Under the pieces are notes generated by a model. It saw only the letters and a program-made list of their open reading frames with translations, made no database searches and was not told the origin of the DNA. A stretch of 64,000 nt of DNA from Numida meleagris (Eukaryota; Chordata; Aves; Galliformes; Numididae): the NCBI RefSeq assembly GCF_002078875.1, contig NC_034421.1, positions 14,589,218 through 14,653,217 on the forward strand, in the 5' to 3' direction. Each line of letters starts with the position of its first letter. The first letter of the stretch is position 1. Of the stretch, positions 1 to 13,265 are shown in pieces. Made by a program: the position numbers and the translations under genes.

Positions 1-824
1 TTACAGAAAGCAACGCTGGGCTGTGCAGGGCAGCAGGACAGGGCCTGGGCATGGCCCTGGCCATGGCAGCTGCATGAACCTCGAGCATCCTTGTGCCACG
101 CAGAGCCGCGTGCGGGCATCGCTTCCTGCTGGGGGACAGGAGCCTGTCCCACACAGCTCCGGCACTCCATCTTCAGAACGTGCCCTGTAACAATTCAGGC
201 TTTTATCATAACTAACAGGATACCGAGAGCCTGGGAAAATCGAGAACGAAGACCAAAGCAAACCCTGATAACCCCCCTTCCTCGCATCGATCTGCACAGA
301 GCCAGGATGAGGTCCCCCATACTCAGCGTTCCCTCCCCGCAGAACCTCGGTGGCAGCAGCCAGAGGCACCCCGGGGTGCGGCGCTCCCCAGCACAGCTCC
401 CCACGCTGGGGAGGGGAGAAGCCCTGCGGGACGTGGGCACTCGGTGTCAGCCCCGCGCTGCTCAGCCCCCGCACGGCCCCTGCGCTGCCCAGCAGCCGGG
501 ACCGCAGCCCAGCGCCCGCTGTGGGGCACCGCCCGCGCGGGGACCTGCTGCTGTTGTTTAGTCTGACGGAGGCGCTCGCGCTGGAGCCAACCCTTGTTTT
601 CGATGGCCCCACGTCCGACGCTGCGCGCAGGAATGGAAAGACTTGTTATTCTGGGCTGCCCAACCAGCCGGGTTTTCCAAGTGCAGGAGAGGAGTGATGT
701 GGTTAATGCGAGCCGGCCGCAGAGCCTCCATGGTTTTCCTTTTTGGACCGGCATCAACCTGCAGCGGACCACACCGGCTGACGCCATTGGGCACCTCCCA
801 GAGGGCGGGCAGGTGCCAGCAGCC

Positions 825-945
825 ACACGTGCACGTGGCCGTGTTGGTGCACATGGCACACCAGTGCACACGGACATGCTGGTGCACACAGGCGTGCAAT
901 GCACGTGGGAATGCTGCGCACACGGGCATGCTGGTGCAGGGCGCT
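825..945. repeat. Degenerate GTGCAC/CACGTG-rich imperfect repeat
   Basis: The stretch is dense in GTGCAC, CACGTG and GCACAC words. One 20-bp segment at 867-886 recurs at 919-938 with a single mismatch, 52 bp apart. It looks like an old, decayed tandem repeat. Confidence 0.5.
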
Positions 946-3849
946 GTGGGGCAAGACAAGAGGCACAGCATGGCCTGGGGTCTGCCCTCCCCTCAGCACC
1001 TCCCCACCCACAGAAGATAAGGAATCACCCGGGCCAGCCCGGCCCCACACCACAGAGCCCGGCCCCAGGCTGGGCAGCAGGAGGCTGCGGAGCCGTGGGG
1101 TCCTACGTGGGGCTCACGCACAGCCTGGTCTACAGGCAGATCCGCACTGGTGCTGGTGGAATACAGCAAGCACCGGACCCACGAGGTCACAGTTAGAGCA
1201 TCTCCAGGCTAAAGGAAAATTTCCCTCTCCAGTCTTCCAGTAGCTCTCGTGAGCATGTCACTATTGGAAACGCAACCTGCCAGGCTCCCTGCTGCTGGTG
1301 CATCCACCACTGCGCTGTGCCCTGCTCGCTCCTCTCAGGGATGTGCAAAGGTTCCCCTTGGAGATGGGACCAAGGCAAAACAGGCACTGGAGAAAAGCCC
1401 TCGGCAGCCCCTGCTCCTCCCCACAGCACGGAACCGCCGTGGAGGTTTGAGGGACTTGAAGGGCTTTGCGATGCAATAAAAACATTCCTGCCTACAAAGC
1501 ATGAAACCCCAAAAGTTTATGGGAAACCACTGTCTTCGGATGTCTGCATATCTTCAGGCATCCTGGGAGCTGTAGTTCAAAGAAACCAAGAACAAGAAAG
1601 CGGCCGATAATGATAGTTTCTGGACGGAGGCTGTGTGACTATTGGCTCCCGGATGAAAGCCGCATTTCTGGGATGCTGAGCGCGTTTCTGCAGCCAAGCA
1701 CAGAGCAGCTCTGCAGCAGCGGGGAGGGACCCAGGGCCAAGGGAACCAACACCACAGCTCCAGGCAAGCACCACGAAAGCCAAAAGCTGGTTCCTGTGGG
1801 CACTGCGGGGCCATGGGAGCTGCGGGCTGTGGGACCTCGAGGACACGGCACAATAGCTTTCCCTGGATCCTGCAGAACCCAAGGGTGCAATCCGGGCTCT
1901 GTAAGCCAGGCACTCGTGAGCCAACAGCTTGGTGCCTCAGTTTCCCCATTAGCTCGTACTGCCCAGGGCTGCACAGACCGGCATCACAAACTCAATGCCC
2001 ACCGGAGCTGAGCTCCTGGGCCACCAGCTGTGTGCATCGCACCGTGCCCACCACCCTTAAATCCCCATCAGGCCCATTTCCTCGGACCCCACGGAGAACA
2101 GTCGTGCCAGCCAGGCTGCTGAAAGGCACTTCATTCGGACACAGGAGCCTCTTTGTGAAAGGGAGTCACATCCCAAGGGGTGAAGAACTGGTATGCAGCA
2201 TGCCTCCACTGCCCAGCCCCACACCTCTCTGTGGGGGGGACCCACGGGGACACGACAAACACGTGACAGGTGACATCGTGCCGCTGGCAGGGCTGCTGCC
2301 AGGAGTTGCAGACACTCCCAAAGCAAACAACCAGCAATGACAGATAAACCACAGGAGGGTTCTGCTGTGAAGAAAACCTATTGCCCTGATGAATCAAGAA
2401 GAGGTGCATTATTTGTGCTGGCAATAGCACCACGGATGCTTTCCACCTTGTTCCATCCTCCAGCACAAAACACATCGCAGGTCACTGCCAAAGCCACATC
2501 TCAGCACATGAGACACACAAGGTGGGACATGATGGGAAGCAGTTCCCCCCCACCACACACAGCACCTTCCCACTTCCCTGCAGCTTCCTCCAGGCTCTCA
2601 CAGAGCACACAGCCCTCAGGGTCCCAGCAGCAGGTCCACTCCGTGCTGCAGCCACCAGCTGCTGGAGGGTCTGCAAAAGCCCCGTGTTGGCAACGTTGGG
2701 TATGTCTGCTGGAACAGCACCCTGAGGTGTATCTGTGCTGGCTGTGCTTCCACAGACAGTAGGAAAGGGGACTTGAAGGCGCTCTGAAATGGGCAAGGAA
2801 TGGATAGGATGGAAGATGAGGTCAGCAAGATTTAGGGCATCTCACAGGTGTCTAGTGCTTTCTTCCTCGTGGCTGCCAAAGCCATCCCAACCACCCCTGA
2901 AGCCAAACCCCAGCTGTTACCAAAACCACCCCATGGGCATGGCCTCTCGCCCTGCTCCAAGGTGACTCGGCCCCAGGGTAAGGTCCGAGCAGATCCCCAG
3001 CACCGGACACCCCAAGCCCCAGCCCAGTGCGCTCTGATAAAGCCCCATAGGATGCCACCACACAGCCCTATAGGACACTCCAGCACAGCCCCAGCTCAGA
3101 GCAACCCACACTGCCAGGGCTTGGGGCAGGCTGCCTCAGCACTCCCCAGACACAGAGCGCTCCTTCTGCAGTCTAAAACACAGTTGTTGAACTGCAGCTC
3201 TCTTTGAATTAACGCCGCTTTAAAGACCAGGTTGGAATTGCTGACGTCCGTCCATTATATCCGGAGCCGTTCCCAAAGCTACTGTCTCTTTTTCAAAATG
3301 AACTGAAGCAGCAATGGGTTATTAACCAAGGGGAAAACGAGGACAGGGAGGGAACGTGCTGTTCTTTGATTAGAACTGTGCTAATGAACATCATAAAAAT
3401 AAAGATCAGAAGACCTCAACGACCACTTCAACCCTAGAACCGCGGCAGTCAGACCTAACGCAAACCGGGCGAGAGAAGAGAGGAAAGGTGTGCTGGGTCC
3501 CAGGTGCCCGGCACCCCATGGGCACCGCGCTCCCATGGCCTCGTGAGGGGCTCCCAGCTGGGATCAGCCACTGGAGGGACCAAACCCAAAGCACGCGGGT
3601 ATTTCCCAGGGTGAGAGCGGCCCAGCAGAGCGATGCTTCATGAAGTGCACCTCCCTGGCCTGGGGCCGCAGCGACGGAGCCGACACCTGAGCGGGACCTC
3701 CCGGTGCTGCCTCTCTTCTGGACGAGCAAGCGAGCCCACACCGCGCGTCAACCTATATTTTAGGCGTTCAAAAATAACCAAACTCAGCCTCCTCTGCAAA
3801 ATAACAAAAATCCTGGAAAAAAACAGAGCACAAACTGTACCTTCACACA

Positions 3850-4020
3850 TCCCCCACCGAGCGCAAGCCCGGGACCAGAGAAAGGAGGCTAAGTGCGAGG
3901 GCAGCCAGGTTTGTAAGCAGCCCGTCAGCGCGGCGGTGACAGGGAGAGGCGCTGCGGGAGCTCCCAGCGCTGCGCGGGCTCTGCGGGAGCCGGGTCGGAC
4001 CCCGGCGGAACGGATGCGCT
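3850..4020. other. CpG-rich patch
   Basis: A short GC- and CpG-dense stretch with several CGG, GCGC and CCGG words, followed directly by AT-richer DNA. There is no TATA box, no convincing first exon and no donor, so it could be a small CpG island or simply local base composition. Confidence 0.35.
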
Positions 4021-4924
4021 AAATTAGGAACGAAAACATTCCCCCTTCAGCAGAAGGAGAGGCTCAAAGTGAGCCCTTGTCCTGGACAGACAGCGGCCGA
4101 AGCCGGGCGACGACGACAGCTCGATGGAGTCCAAAACACACTCGAGGCTTGTTTGGAATTACTCTATGCGCGGCTTTAAAATGCTTAAAAATTTCCATCT
4201 GACCCGGCTGCGGAGCTGCGGGGGGACCCTGCGCTGTGGGTCCCATTCGGTTTTGTTTCCACGCAGCTGAAAAGAGAGAAACCTCGGGGAGGGCAGGGCT
4301 GAGCGGGGCAGTGCCCCCGGCCACCCAGCGTGTGCAGCCGTGCCCACGGCCACTGTCCCCACGGCACGGGGCGGCTGTGGTGGCCCTGCGCAGTGCCCTG
4401 GTTGTGCCATGCTGTGCAGGCTAGGGGGTGTGGTGCCCAGTGCTCCTGGCTGGGATTGACACAGTGATGCTGTACAGAAACTTGGAGGAGGGAGAGGGAA
4501 AGGTAGAATCCCTCGAGGGATACGGCACTGGAGGAGCTAAAAATAAGCACTGACAACAAGTCGATGTAGGAAGAGCAAACCAGGATCCCCAAGAATAGAG
4601 GACTGCCAGTCAGTGGAGGGGCTATGCGGCACCCCGCACATCGGTGTTGCTGGGCACCAGGGCTGTGCCAGAGGGGACAGCAGGACTTGAACAGGGCACA
4701 CACCTGTGGCAGGGACAGAGCCCACTGCCCAGCAGCACACTTCTGCTAAGAGCACAGGTCTCAGCAGCTTTTCATCCGTGTGGTTTCCAGGTCCCTCTCA
4801 AGACGGACCAGCTGACGCCTTGGAATCAAGATGCCAAACTCCCTGATTCCTCCCATGCTCCCTTCCCAGCTTCAGAGTCAAAGCCTAACCTGACCTGTCC
4901 AGAGCTGGCCACCATCTTTCCCAC

Positions 4925-5745
4925 ACAGAATCACAGCACAGTTGGGTCAGAAGGGCCCTCCCAGCCCCACAGCCCCAGCCCTGCCCTGGGCTGGCTGCCC
5001 CCCCACCCCAGCTCAGGCTGCCCAGGACCCATCCGTGGCCACGGGCACCTCCAGGCACAGGGCACCCACAGCTCTGGGCAGCAGTGCCAGTGCCTCACTG
5101 CTTTGGGTAAATAATTTCCTCCTAACATCTAACCCCTCTTTTAGTTTAAAGTCATTCCTCCTTCCACTATCACCATCAGACTGTATCAGACAATTTGGTC
5201 CCTCTTCTGTTCATAAGCTCACTTGAAGAACTGGAAGACTGCAATGAGGTCTCCCTGGACCCTTCTCTCCTCCAGGCTGCACACCCCCAGCTCCTCAGTC
5301 TTTCTTCATAGCACAGGTGCTCCAACCTCTGAGCATCTTTCTTGCCTCCCCTGGCCCCGCTCCAACAGCTCCCATCCTTCCCGTGCTGGGGTCCCAGGCC
5401 TGGACGCAGCACTGCAGGTGGGGGCTCCCGAGGGCAGAGCAGAGGGGGACAATCCCCTCCCTGCCCGCTGCCCCCCTCTGCTGATGCAGCCCAGGATGCA
5501 GTCGGCCTTTTGGGCTGCGAGCGCACACTGCTGCCTCATGTCCAGCTCCTCAGCCACCAGATCCTCCACGTCCTTCTCTGCAGGGCTGCTCTTTGTGAGT
5601 TCTTCTCCCAGTCTGCACATGTCTGGGATCACCTTGACGCAAGTACAACACCCCACACTTGGTCTTGTTGAACCTCATAAGGTTCCTGTGTGCCCACTTC
5701 TTGAGCCTGTGCAGGTCTCTCTGTAGTTCACCCACTGGGCACACA
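4925..5745 (-). mobile_element. CR1 LINE fragment, minus orientation
   Basis: Read on the plus strand this starts with the reverse complement of a CR1 3' end (AGAATCACAGCACAGTTGGG) and continues through the usual 3' UTR and C-terminal ORF2 segments. These include the equivalents of CTGCCCAGGACCCATCC, TTTCCTCCTAACATCTAA, CAATGAGGTCTCCCTGG, GCTCCAACAGCTCCCATCC, TGATGCAGCCCAGGATGCAG and TTGTTGAACCTCATAAGG. It is truncated at the 5' end, as most CR1 copies are. Frames are broken by stops and indels, so it is inactive. It belongs to the same subfamily as the plus-strand copy at 51175-51510, with which it shares long near-identical blocks. Confidence 0.93.
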
Positions 5746-8700
5746 CAGGAATTCAGCCATCCGTCCTGGTGCCAGGGCAGGAGCCCGCTGTCACCTTGCA
5801 TGTCCCCAGGCTGTCACCTCAACCCACCAGGCCGCAGCCCAGCGAGCTCAACACCCTGCACCACGCACACCATTACATGCTCTGAGGCTCTCAGCCGTGA
5901 GCAGAGGGACAGGGCAAGGACAGGCCATGGGAGCGAGGCACCGAGCGGGGTGAGGTAACACGATGACTTTCACCCCCCCGCCCCAGCGCCAGGCTCGGGT
6001 GACTAATGCTGCAGGAAGGGGACGCCGGGCTCCTGACACGTTACCCGCTGCTAATCCTGCGGGTTTATCTGTCGCTTCCGCACGCCGGGAGCTGGCAGCA
6101 CCTGGCCACCAGCACTGTCACAGCACCCCCTGCCCGGTGGGGACCTGGCGGCTCCAGTGCTGCTTGGGCACAGGGACGTGCCCACGGCCACGGGCACTGG
6201 CACCACATCGTGCCGAGAACCTGCAGCCGGTGACAGCCGACACCGTGCAAGTGCTGGGATGTGCTGTTCAGCTCTAGCCCACTTCTCCTGCTCAGGAATG
6301 TCCAAATAAATACTGAAATGTATAAAAAGGACATAAATAAGGTTGCCTGAGATGGCTGTTTGTCTCCCGCCTGGCCAGGACCCCCTCTGCCCTGGCACTG
6401 TTTGGCTTGGCAGATGACAGCTGGGTAATTTGTTTCCATTGCAATGAAGTCCTAATTAACTGGAATAAACTTTTTACACTAAGTGTGTTTGTTTAACAAA
6501 CTGGCTCTTTCAGAGCCTCACCGAGACCTGATTGATGCATACGAGGGGAGTGGAAACACGCTGGGTGCTCGGGCATTAAAGCTGCAGTGTCTGAGCACGC
6601 CGACCTGAAAGGGCTCTCTCTGTGTTTGGAAAATCTAAGCTGACACCCCCAGTGTCTGGGCCGGGGTGAAAATTTCAGCATGGTCTTTGCGTAGTTAGGG
6701 CTCCACGTTCCTCTGGGGATCCCTGTGGGTTGCTGCAGAGGTTTTGCTGGATGCAGCGAGGCACAGGGACACAGCCGCACCTTGTGGTGACAGCAGAGCT
6801 CATGGCACTGAGTGGGGACAGGCAGGGGAGTGGGGACAACCTCAGTAGGCAGGGCTCTCCCAGTGCCAGGCTGGTGAGTCTGACCTGTGGATGCTGGGAT
6901 GCCAGGGGTGGGCAGACAGCTGGCTGCAAACATCTGGGAGAGGGTGAAACATCTGGAATGGCAGCACACGAGCTGCACTTCCTGCAGGAAGGCAGCTGAT
7001 GGAGCAAGGAGCCTCAGGACCAGCAGTGCCAAGCCCACACACTGGTGGCCTCAGCCCCAGCACTGAACTTGCTGTCACAAGAAGGAGAGGGACGCAGTGG
7101 GAAGTGACACCAGGACCATGGCCAGGCAGCACAGCCTCACTGTGGGCAGAGCCCATCTGAGCCTGAGCCTCGGCGAGCCCCGAGCTGCACATCATCTGTC
7201 TAATGAAACAGCAGCCCAAACAATTGCACTTCTGGAAAACAAAGCATCCCTGACACGAGGGGAGAATGAATGTGGCTGAGCCTTCCCTCCCTTGGTGCTT
7301 TCTCTTTCCTATCTCCTACTGCAAAGAAAAACCTGCAAATGGCCCCTTCTCAATCACTGCCATGTCCAGCAGTTCTCTTGAGGTATTCAAGCTTCCTGAA
7401 GGCTTGTCTTTCCTATTTTTAAATGTGGAACTGTACACTACCCTAGTGGTGGGAGGCCCTCGGGTTCCTTTGCCCCCCTCTCCACGTCACTCCTCTGGGC
7501 ACACCACAGGCGCTCTATGGGTCTGTGTGTTGGTGTGGGGCCAGAAATGGGGCTGAGGGCAGTGGGGCCAGAGCACAGTGCAGTGCCCACTCAATACAGA
7601 GGGGTCCCAGCGGGTTCTGTGTCCCCTTCCCACGTCCTCTGCTGCATGACAGCTCTGGGCTGGAACCTCAAAGAATGCCTTCAGTTTGGGAGGGACTGAA
7701 TTTGGAGTGCTGGTGCTCAGCACACCTCCTGCATCCCCACAGTGAAATGGCCCTTTTTTGGTGAGCAGTGCAGCTGTAACTCACACATGGAGCTCCTCAG
7801 AGTCAACCTGCCAGTGTTGGCCACAGCTTGATTCTGCCAGGTGTTCAGTTAGGTCAAAATGTCACTGCCCAGTGACCCTTCAGTGATTATTACAGGCTCA
7901 CCCTCTCTACAGCAGCCCTTTCTGGATGGGGCAGAGATCTGTCTGGGGCTGGCAGCCAGGCTCCATGTGCAGCCTGGACACAGACGGAGCACTCATGGGG
8001 TGGGATCCATGCCCCCAGGAGCTGCTCAGCAATGCTGGAGGTGTTGCTGCCCTACACAGTGCCCCAAACCTGCAGAGACAGTCAAGGACCTGTGCCCTTC
8101 CCTCTCTGCCCCACATCCCAGGCAGTCAGTGTGTTGCTCTGGCTCCTGCCTTCGCTAACGGCCAAAACCTGAGGGCAAGCTCAGAGTATCAGATCTCCCC
8201 TTTGCTGCTGTGAGGATGCAGCAAAACCAATGTACTTTCCTCCTTTCATGTCCTCAGACACACTGGTCCCAGAGCAAATTAGCACTATCTCCCCATCTGT
8301 GCAGCACAGCCAGGTAAATAGCACATTCTGCTTGATGGTCCCTCATTTTCCCAGAGCAAATGACCCCATCAGAAGCATCGCACAAGGACTGAAACCCAGA
8401 GGCTCACTGCTCTCAAGGCCAATGCTGTCATTTCCACCAGCACGGACAGCTTCCACCCTTGAAGCAAGCTGCTGTGCCGCAGCACATGCCCCTGTGATGA
8501 CGCGAGGCGGCGAGGCTGATTAAGAAGCATGAGGCACTGGAAATCTTCACTCATGGGCAGAAATTTCATGCAGTTGACACCACTGAAACCTGCTGCAGTG
8601 ATTCCCATGGTCAGGAGACTGAAGCCTCTGCACAGGAGGGGTGAGCAGGGAAGTATGAGGAGGACACTGTATATTTTAAATACATGCCTTTTCCCTTTAG

Positions 8701-11700
8701 AATTGCAGAACCTTGCCTACCATCAGTACCCAAAGAAATATAGATATACCTTTCCACCATGGACCAAGAAGAGAAGCATCACAGCACGCCTGAGCCAGCA
8801 CAGCACTGCACGAGTTCAGCCTTAGATACATGCTCTCAGGGGACAGCAAGAAGTGGTGGGCTTGCAAGTTGCATGGTAGGACACTCACAGCCAGCAGCAC
8901 AACAGCATATGCACCTCCAAACATTCCTGGGGCCACTTCCTCATCATACAAGGTTGGAGTCGGGCACACACAAGGCTGCTTGCAATCCTTGCAGACCAAC
9001 AAGGGATGGTGGCAGCCAGCTGGGCGTGCTTGGGGCTGCAGAATGGCTGTTCTCACAGCCTGGGATAAACCCACTGCAAGAAGAAGTCAGGGGAAAAAAT
9101 TAGAATTCCTTAAGGGGAGTTTGTTGGATGTCTGTGAAGTCCAGTTTCATAGGTAGGAAAATAAGCAACTGGTTTAAAGCCCTGTTTGCCAAATGAGGGC
9201 TTAGTGTGGAAATGGAATATGCAACAAAGAGAGGTCAATGTAAATGAAGAGTTACAAAGTGTTGAAACCTGATAATGAAAATGCACAGCTGGGACAGGCA
9301 AAACAGCACAGCTACCACTGGGTCCCACCGTGCCTTGGGCAGGGCTCAGGCTGTGGGGCCGGGGGGCAGATGGCCCCACTGCGGTGTGTGGAGCCTGGGG
9401 GAGGCTGACCCAGTTAGCTCCAGAGTGGCCAGGGCTGAGACCCGGAGCCTGGGCTCATCTGGAGTGAAATTAAGAAATGATTAAAGGATGCAGGCTGTAA
9501 TTAAAACCTGCCAGCAGGTCTTTATGGGAAAGAGATCTTGTCAAATGAACCTGATTTTGCTCTTTAGTTAATGCAGGCTGAGTTGTAAAAGCACCGCATG
9601 TATTCGCAGCCTGTGCAGTTGGAGCGGTAAGTGCTTCATGACACTCTGATTTTAAAAGATAGTACTACATGGTACCAATAAAGCACAGTGAACAGGCTGG
9701 GAGCTGGATGGCAGATCCCAAACAGAGTGAGGAACTGCAGAGAGGTGTTCTCAGCAAGCTGTAGGGGAGCATGCTTGGTGGTTGCTTCATCAGTGATCAG
9801 GGAGAAAACAAAATCCTTGCTCAGAAAATGAGTAGATGACAGAAAGATGGATGCAACAGTAAATATTGAGGAGCAAAGAGCGAAATGAAGGCTGCCTGGT
9901 AATGCTGAGCTGATCACGCTGAGGCTGCCCAGTACCATAAGACAGATCCCAGCCGTGTTCAAGGACAGGGGCTTGTCCCAGCGAGGGAGGGACTCTGGGG
10001 GTCACCACGGGTGAACAGCCCGGCACAAGGCCCTAATGTGGTGCTGTGGCAAAAAGGGCTGATGTGGTTCTTGCAGGAGAGGGGAGGTACATATGTATGC
10101 TGCCGAGGGTGGCAGGGGAGCGCTCCTGCCATTAGGATGCCATGCTTAAAGCGGGACACTAAAACCAGAGGGGCTGGAGGAGGATGGGCCACAGAATTGA
10201 TCCAAGGGCTGGAAAAATGTCCTGCTTCTAAAAGCTCAAGCTGTATTCAGTTTATTGACAGAAATCCTGTTCCTGTTCCCACAGACCAGAGCACTTGTCC
10301 ATGCAGAGGGGCAGAGCCAGCAGGCTGGCACAGGGACGGGGCCGCACCAGGCCCCTCGGAGAAGCTGGGAGGAAGGGATGCTGCTCAGAGGACATCCACA
10401 GCCCACACGGCACGATGTGACAGCCCCTTTCTACCAAACCCACACTGGCAGGCCTGGAGGGTCCCTGAAGCCCTGAGCCAGGTGCCCAGGGAGCAGGGCA
10501 GGAGGCAGTGAGCAGGGCAGGTCCCAGTAGGCCAGAAGCCAGAGTGCCAGGCTGCAGGGAGCCAGCAGGAAGGAAAGGGTCCACAGTGCTGGGCGCAGGG
10601 TGGCTGCACTAGGCCGCAGCCTTCCCTGCCGCCTCACGGGCAGGAGCATCCCTCATGCCATGGGTGTCTTAGTGTTGGCTCACAGCTGAAAGCACCTTGC
10701 TCTCCTGCTCAGGGAACACAGGCTCAGTTATTTTGTTAAAAAACGTCAGTCTTCCTACGCCTGCTTCCTCGGCTGTGATTAATGGCAGGCGTGGCAGATG
10801 CGGGAGGGCTGCAGCGGGTGTGCAGGAGGCTCCCAGTCGGTCCCAGTGTGGCCCAGTGAGCCCTGCTGCTGCTCCCCTCAGGGCATGGGTTCCCTTGTGT
10901 GGCCTGGGACATGGCACGGGACCCCTGGTGCGTTGGAGTTGCAGTGGGCCGGGACCCAGGGCTGCCAAGGTGTGCCAGCTCATGGGAACACACACTCCTA
11001 GGTGAAGACAAAAGGAGACACAGCGTAAAGACACCAGCTCCTGGTGTGGTAGTGGTGGAGCTGGGGGTGAGCAGGTTTAATTGGACTGGAAGGGAAATTA
11101 TGAAGGAAAAAAAACGGCTTTGGTTTAAAGAAAGGGGCTGGGGGGATAGGAGAAAAAAGCCCTTCAAGTTTCTATGACAACCGGCACAGCAAGAGCCTGC
11201 ATTGAAAGCTCACTTAACACATTGAAAGCTGTGCAGAAATAACTAAACCTCAAACTTTGTTCTGCCAGAGCTGGCAGCAGCACTGTGCCAGCATGGAGCA
11301 CTGCTCCTCCTGTCCTGTGGGCTGGAGCTGAGCAGCAACTTGTCCCCTCGGATGGGACATTTGGGAGCAGGTCCTCAACCCTAGTCCCAGGCCAGGTACC
11401 ACTGATGCTGGTGCCACCCAGGCACAGTGAGAGAAGGGGCTTCTGCCCTTGGACCTGGGGGTACAGAACCCCACCATGGCCCTCCTGCCCTATCAGCTAC
11501 AAAGGCATGGGGCAAGCACTCCCATGCAACAAGCAATAAAAAAGAATGTGAATAAGAATTGCATTAATTCTTGCTTCACACAAACTGTGGTCTTCGGCAG
11601 GATCTGTCCTACGTAATGGAGCACTACTGGAGACAGAACAGGCACCAACAGGCTCCAGCTTCCCCTGCTTCAGAAGCAAACAACAGCATCAGGCTGGGCA

Positions 11701-12529
11701 GATAGCACGGAAACGTCAGGCGGACCAGCACGGCTGTCTCTTCCTCACCCTCACCAGCCCTGCTTCTCCCCAAGGCTGTGCCCCATCCTCTCTCCTGTAG
11801 CACTGACTTTGTTCTCTGCAGACATCCAAGGCAATCCCTATCTCCTGCCATTCACACCCACTCCTGCAAGCCTTCCTTTTCCATCAGCTCCAGTCTTGCT
11901 CTGCTCTCCATCCCCAGAGTGACATTTGTTGAACCACAACATTTCTCAGAAGTACCTTGGAAGGATTCCATTCCTTTCCCAGCACTTGGAGAGGCTCAAA
12001 GCTCTCCACCTGCCCATATCATAGCCTCTGTATCCACTGTATCCCAGGGGAAATATATTTTTAAAGTTCCAGTGGCTCAGCCCCTGCCGCTAGGATACCC
12101 TGCCCAGCAATGGAATCTTCTTTGCTTTATTACACTGCATGTGGAGGAGTTAACTCCCTGACTCTAAAGCCAGGGCTATGGCTCTGCTGCCCCTCAGCAG
12201 CCACCCATGCCTTCAGTGCCCTTCCTAAGGCTGGGAGATGCATCCTCCAGTTCAGCAAAGGCAATCTGGGGCAATTTCTTGCAGTGTTGAGAACACCATG
12301 GCTTTGGAGATGCGGGGCTGGGCATTGCCTCCCCTATCCCCTTGCAGCATCTGCACCATCCCTCACCCCTCCCTTCCCCTGGGCTTCCTCCTCCCAGCCT
12401 GGCACTTGGCAGTGCGGCTGTTCCTTGCAGTGTCCCAGCTGAGTGTCTCTCTGGCCCTCGGGCACTGCAAAGAAGTCAAACCCAGCACACAGGCATCCTG
12501 CTGTTATTACTATTGTAATGATAACGTCT

Positions 12530-12850
12530 GAGTTAAGGAGGCAGTGAAATGAACACCCTGCTTAGGAACACATCTAGATTATTGTGATGGCCTTAAATGC
12601 TTCTGAGGTGTAAATACCGGTTTCTAGATCCTTAAAGATGCCAAGGAGTTACAAGGTAATGATTCAGCGATGAAACATTCACTTTCATCCCTGTGCTGGC
12701 ACAGAGAGGTCTCAGTGTAAAACATCCACCTTAAGAGCAGGGTGATAACAAATTAGCTGCAGACACTCTTGACTTAACAAATACTGCAAGACAAAACAAA
12801 CACGAGATGCTGCAGTTACATAAGGAGGTTTCAGAGGTTGGTGGTGTGTT
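12530..12850. promoter_or_regulatory. AT-rich island, candidate regulatory element
   Basis: About 320 bp of low-GC, non-repetitive sequence in a GC-rich setting, without open frames and without CR1 similarity. It carries several TTAA, TGATTCA and AACAAA words. Function is inferred from composition only; conservation would have to be tested by alignment to other birds. Confidence 0.25.
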
Positions 12851-13154
12851 TACACCTCTGAGGCTTCACACACAAGGCGGGCGGCAGCCTTGAATCTGGA
12901 ATGGAGACAGAGCCCCAAGGAGAGCCCACAGGAAGGCTGCAGGATCTCCTGGGGCACAGGAGGGCTGGCGGGCACGGCCACATCTCCGCACTGGCTGAAC
13001 GCGCACAGGGACAAGGGCAGTGTCAGTGCTGACACCTCGAGTGCCTGCAAACATGAGCTGCTCCCAGCAAAGCGGCTCCTGACAGCTGAGCATTGCTCTC
13101 AGCGGAGGAGGCAGCACGGGCAGCGAGCGCGAGCAGCTCCTGCAGCAAATCAGA

Positions 13155-13265
13155 GCCACTTTAATTAAATCCAGGTATTTCGGTCTGCACTCGCTAGGGG
13201 CTTTATGATCGTTATTACAACCAAAATTTCTCTCTTGGTTCGAAGAAACCAGTTCACGCCTGAGA
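13155..13265. promoter_or_regulatory. Short AT-rich segment with TTTAATTAAAT, candidate regulatory element
   Basis: A sharply bounded segment with the palindromic homeodomain-like core TTAATTAA, then GATCGTTATTACAACC and TTCGAAGAA, between GC-rich flanks. No coding signal. Regulatory role is inference from word content. Confidence 0.25.

Larger units (their letters stand above)
1..4924. other. Non-coding, no gene seen
   Basis: No convincing exon on either strand: open frames here are short, overlap each other on both strands and lack paired splice sites. Most of it is GC-rich unique sequence. There is a CpG-rich patch around 3850-4020 and AT-richer stretches around 3180-3420 and 3760-3840. 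If the minus-strand gene continues leftward, this is intron or downstream flank. Confidence 0.6.

Noticed and set aside
9530..9900. Possible ancient CR1/L3-like LINE fragment
   Set aside because: GATCTTGTCAAATGAACCTGATTTTGC resembles an RT-region motif of old LINEs, but the rest does not align convincingly by eye. A RepeatMasker search would decide.
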